Part shown: positions 61,649 through 64,000 of the stretch, one piece after another | How positions within the stretch are numbered: the stretch's first letter is position 1 | How the letters are laid out: each line of letters begins with the position of its first letter | Origin: Flammeovirga yaeyamensis | GTDB taxonomy: Bacteria > Bacteroidota > Bacteroidia > Cytophagales > Flammeovirgaceae | Reading direction: 5' to 3' | Assembly (NCBI RefSeq): GCF_018736045.1 | Contig: NZ_CP076132.1 | Span: forward strand, 1,845,501-1,909,500 | DNA length: 64,000 nt | Notes under the pieces: generated by a model | The model's database searches: none | What the model was told of the DNA's origin: nothing | What the model saw: only the letters and a program-made list of their open reading frames with translations | Program-made: the position numbers and the translations under genes

Positions 61649-63940
61649 ATGTTTAAAAGGGTTCAAAACAATATATTTTCATTTTTTTTCTCAGTAGTAA
61701 TCGTCACTTTTTTAGTATTAGTAGGATTACTCAATACCTTAATCAGTAATTTTGAAGATAATGCAGTTAGAGAGCGTCTTCATGATGTTGGTTTGGCTTT
61801 AAAAGACTTTATAATTAGAGATTTTGAAGAGAAGGAATCAATTGCGGTTACTTTATCAAAAACTATTACAGATGAAGAAATAGCCCCTCTTTATGCTAAA
61901 TTGAAATCAACTGAAGGGAAGGAATATTCAACTAAAGAACTTCAATATAATTTTGATAGAATCTATCTTGATTATGGCAAAAAATATAAAGGAAAGTTCA
62001 ATGAAGGAGATTTAAGCAAATTCCTAATTGAAGCTAATTTTGAGAAAAGTGGCATTCCATATATGCTATGGATGAACAATAAAAAGAATAAGAATGAAAA
62101 GCCCTATCTATCGTTCAGAACCCTCACTAATGTTTTAAATCAATTTGGAAAAGTAATCGATGCATCAGAAGTACTTTTAGTAAGCGTTGAGAAGGGGATT
62201 GTTTTGGGATCAAACAACAACGAATCCGAAATAGGGCAAACGGTATATAAAAAATTGTTTTCTGAAAAGGATATTCAGGAAATGGTACTGATGGTCAATG
62301 AAGGTAAGCGAGACTTTTATTGGTTGGATGTATCAAATTCAAAAATCAATTTAGGGAATACAAGATGTTATCTAGCTACTAAAATAGGCAAGAATAAGAA
62401 ATATGTAATGCTATTTTCTTTCGATACTAATAAATGGCATTTTAATAAATCGGTAGAAGAACATTCTACAGATGTTTTCCTTACAGGGCTTGATGGTCTA
62501 ATGCGTACTAACTCTTATATGTTCAAAAAAAATCCATCTGCGATTTGGTTAAGAATGTCTCAAGAAGGATATAATTTAGATGAGTTGGAAGCGGCTAAAA
62601 GCAAAAAATCAATTATTGGTTTTCAAAAAGTTGATCAAAAAATTCTAGATAGTATCAAAAAGTACGATGATTCGATCTTAGAAGCGAAAAGCGTAAACGG
62701 TATACATGTTTTGGCTAATGCAGTAGCACTAAAACGACCAGGTCTTGATTGGTATGTGGTGGTAGAGTGGAGTAGGGCTGTGGCTTTTGCAGAATGGGAT
62801 AATCTAAGGGTATATATTAATAGTGTTTTAGCCATTGTAGCAGTCTTCTTTTTATTAGGCATTTTATATGGAGGGAAAAGACTTTCGAGTTTAATTTTCG
62901 CCTTTAAATCTGCACTCGCAGATTTAGTAAAAAACCCGAAATTATTCATGTCGAATAGTCATAAATATAGACATGTTTCTTCTGACATGATGCAGCAATT
63001 GGAAATCATTAGTGAAGAGATTATCAAATTATACGATCATAATGATAAGCTGCAAAACGATGTGAAGCTAGCGAATATTCATATGAAAAAAATGAATGTA
63101 ACTATTGATAATCAAACTGTTGATCAGAAAAAGCTTCACAGGGAAAAAGAAAATGTGTCGAAAGATTTAAAGGAATATAAGCACAAGTATACTAAGGGGA
63201 TTCATTCATTACAGAATATTCTTCAAACAAGCTTATTTGATGATAACTTAAATGTTGCCAATACATCAGGCCACTTTTTAATATCAAAAAAGAAATCTGA
63301 AATAAGCGGTGATTTTGTGTGGGTTTGTGAAAGAGAAAGCAGAGTATTCTTTGTAGTCGGCGATACTGGTAAAACAGATTTGCAAGGTGCGCTTCTGAGA
63401 ATAGTACTTAGCGATTTATTCACGGAAATAGTGAAGGTGAAAAAAATATCATCACCAGATAGAATATTAGAATACCTTCATAAATTACTTTACGACTTAA
63501 TTATTCGCGGAGAAGAAATATTTGATAAAGAGCTGTGTATGTCGGTTTGTGTATGGGATCGACAAAAACAAATGATAGAGTTTGCAGGAGCCAATCAATC
63601 TTTATTTGTCACTAGAGATGAAAATTATGAGGAATTTATAGGTGATGAAAACGGTGTTGGTGGGATAGGCAATGAATCTCAACTGAAATTCCAAAATCAC
63701 TATATTCCTCTGAATAGAGTAAAAGTATGTTACATCTATTTGTTTACTGATGGAATTATTAATCAAAGAAACGCCGATAATGTAGCTTTCTCTAAAAACA
63801 GATTAAAAGAACTGATTATTGATGTACAAATTGAAGGAATTGATAAACAAGAAGAGTATATCAAAAAGACTTTAGAAGAGTGGAAAGGGGATATGCCGCA
63901 AGAAGATGATTTATCGCTTATGAGTATTAAAGTGATTTAA
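61649..63940 (+). CDS. Membrane sensor with SpoIIE-type PP2C phosphatase domain
   Basis: The 763-residue protein has an N-terminal membrane helix (about 11-32) and a periplasmic region of about 355 residues that I cannot assign to a family. A second membrane helix (about 388-406), a coiled linker (about 430-540) and a C-terminal SpoIIE/RsbU-like PP2C domain (about 545-763) follow. Metal-site motifs are present (SGDFVWV, VVGDTG, LFTDGIINQ, QEDDLSLM). It probably dephosphorylates a STAS-type anti-sigma antagonist in response to an external signal. One such STAS protein is encoded at 46722-47099 but is not adjacent. The gene stands alone. Confidence 0.9.
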   Translation: MFKRVQNNIFSFFFSVVIVTFLVLVGLLNTLISNFEDNAVRERLHDVGLALKDFIIRDFEEKESIAVTLSKTITDEEIAPLYAKLKSTEGKEYSTKELQYNFDRIYLDYGKKYKGKFNEGDLSKFLIEANFEKSGIPYMLWMNNKKNKNEKPYLSFRTLTNVLNQFGKVIDASEVLLVSVEKGIVLGSNNNESEIGQTVYKKLFSEKDIQEMVLMVNEGKRDFYWLDVSNSKINLGNTRCYLATKIGKNKKYVMLFSFDTNKWHFNKSVEEHSTDVFLTGLDGLMRTNSYMFKKNPSAIWLRMSQEGYNLDELEAAKSKKSIIGFQKVDQKILDSIKKYDDSILEAKSVNGIHVLANAVALKRPGLDWYVVVEWSRAVAFAEWDNLRVYINSVLAIVAVFFLLGILYGGKRLSSLIFAFKSALADLVKNPKLFMSNSHKYRHVSSDMMQQLEIISEEIIKLYDHNDKLQNDVKLANIHMKKMNVTIDNQTVDQKKLHREKENVSKDLKEYKHKYTKGIHSLQNILQTSLFDDNLNVANTSGHFLISKKKSEISGDFVWVCERESRVFFVVGDTGKTDLQGALLRIVLSDLFTEIVKVKKISSPDRILEYLHKLLYDLIIRGEEIFDKELCMSVCVWDRQKQMIEFAGANQSLFVTRDENYEEFIGDENGVGGIGNESQLKFQNHYIPLNRVKVCYIYLFTDGIINQRNADNVAFSKNRLKELIIDVQIEGIDKQEEYIKKTLEEWKGDMPQEDDLSLMSIKVI

Positions 63941-64000
63941 CTTGATTCAAATTTGATGAAATTAGAATAATTCTATAAATTATAGTATTATTTGATAACG

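Overview
This is a 64-kb stretch of AT-rich bacterial chromosome with about 50 protein genes, most of them on the minus strand. It carries no rRNA, tRNA, CRISPR array, insertion sequence or phage gene that I can recognise. The gene content and regulatory style point to Bacteroidota, probably the Cytophagales/Flammeovirgaceae part of the phylum. The signs are promoters of the TTG-N19-TAnnTTTG type, weak Shine-Dalgarno sites, a BlaR-type peptidase fused to a TonB C-terminal domain, paired DUF1501/DUF1800 genes and a long-form MraY. The genus is an inference from general similarity.

Left part (1-15 kb). A truncated TPR-CHAT protease-like gene enters from the left edge. Next comes a minus-strand heme and electron-transfer group: hemA, a single-domain globin, a DUF3365-like heme lipoprotein, a five-helix heme-b-type membrane protein, a flavin/2Fe-2S reductase and a pentaheme cytochrome c. 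After it lie a secreted metallo-beta-lactamase-fold hydrolase behind two matching palindromes, a secreted leucine-rich-repeat protein, and a BlaI/BlaR-like pair behind three palindromic operators, divergent from a small TonB_C protein.

Middle part (15-31 kb). This holds a YgiQ-type radical SAM protein, a flippase-like membrane protein, and a probable operon of an IscA-like protein, an S41 protease, a FIST sensor and a hybrid histidine kinase. A six-LysM putative muramidase without a signal peptide follows, then a 0.7-kb gene-free stretch with hairpins, a PhnA-like zinc protein, a di-heme peroxidase and a GAF-PAS protein. A compact structured element with a 9-base anti-Shine-Dalgarno match lies near 29.35 kb.

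The division and cell-wall cluster (30.8-38.6 kb) reads ftsL-ftsI-murE-mraY-murD-ftsW in tight succession. It lacks mraZ/rsmH at its head and murG/murC/ftsQ/ftsA/ftsZ at its tail.

Right part (38-64 kb). Housekeeping genes (rmuC, rnz, purC, recN, yjjX, a THUMP methyltransferase, pgi) are mixed with accessory modules. The accessory modules are a DUF4178 / lipoprotein / membrane aminopropyltransferase trio, an orphan STAS protein, an AlbA_2 protein, the DUF1501/DUF1800 pair, a sigma-54-type response regulator with a variant GAFTGA loop and no HTH, an acyltransferase, and a SpoIIE-type phosphatase. The best candidates for an undescribed system are the heme/redox cluster (2.7-7.8 kb), the aminopropyltransferase trio (42.6-45.7 kb) and the structured element at 29.3-29.4 kb.
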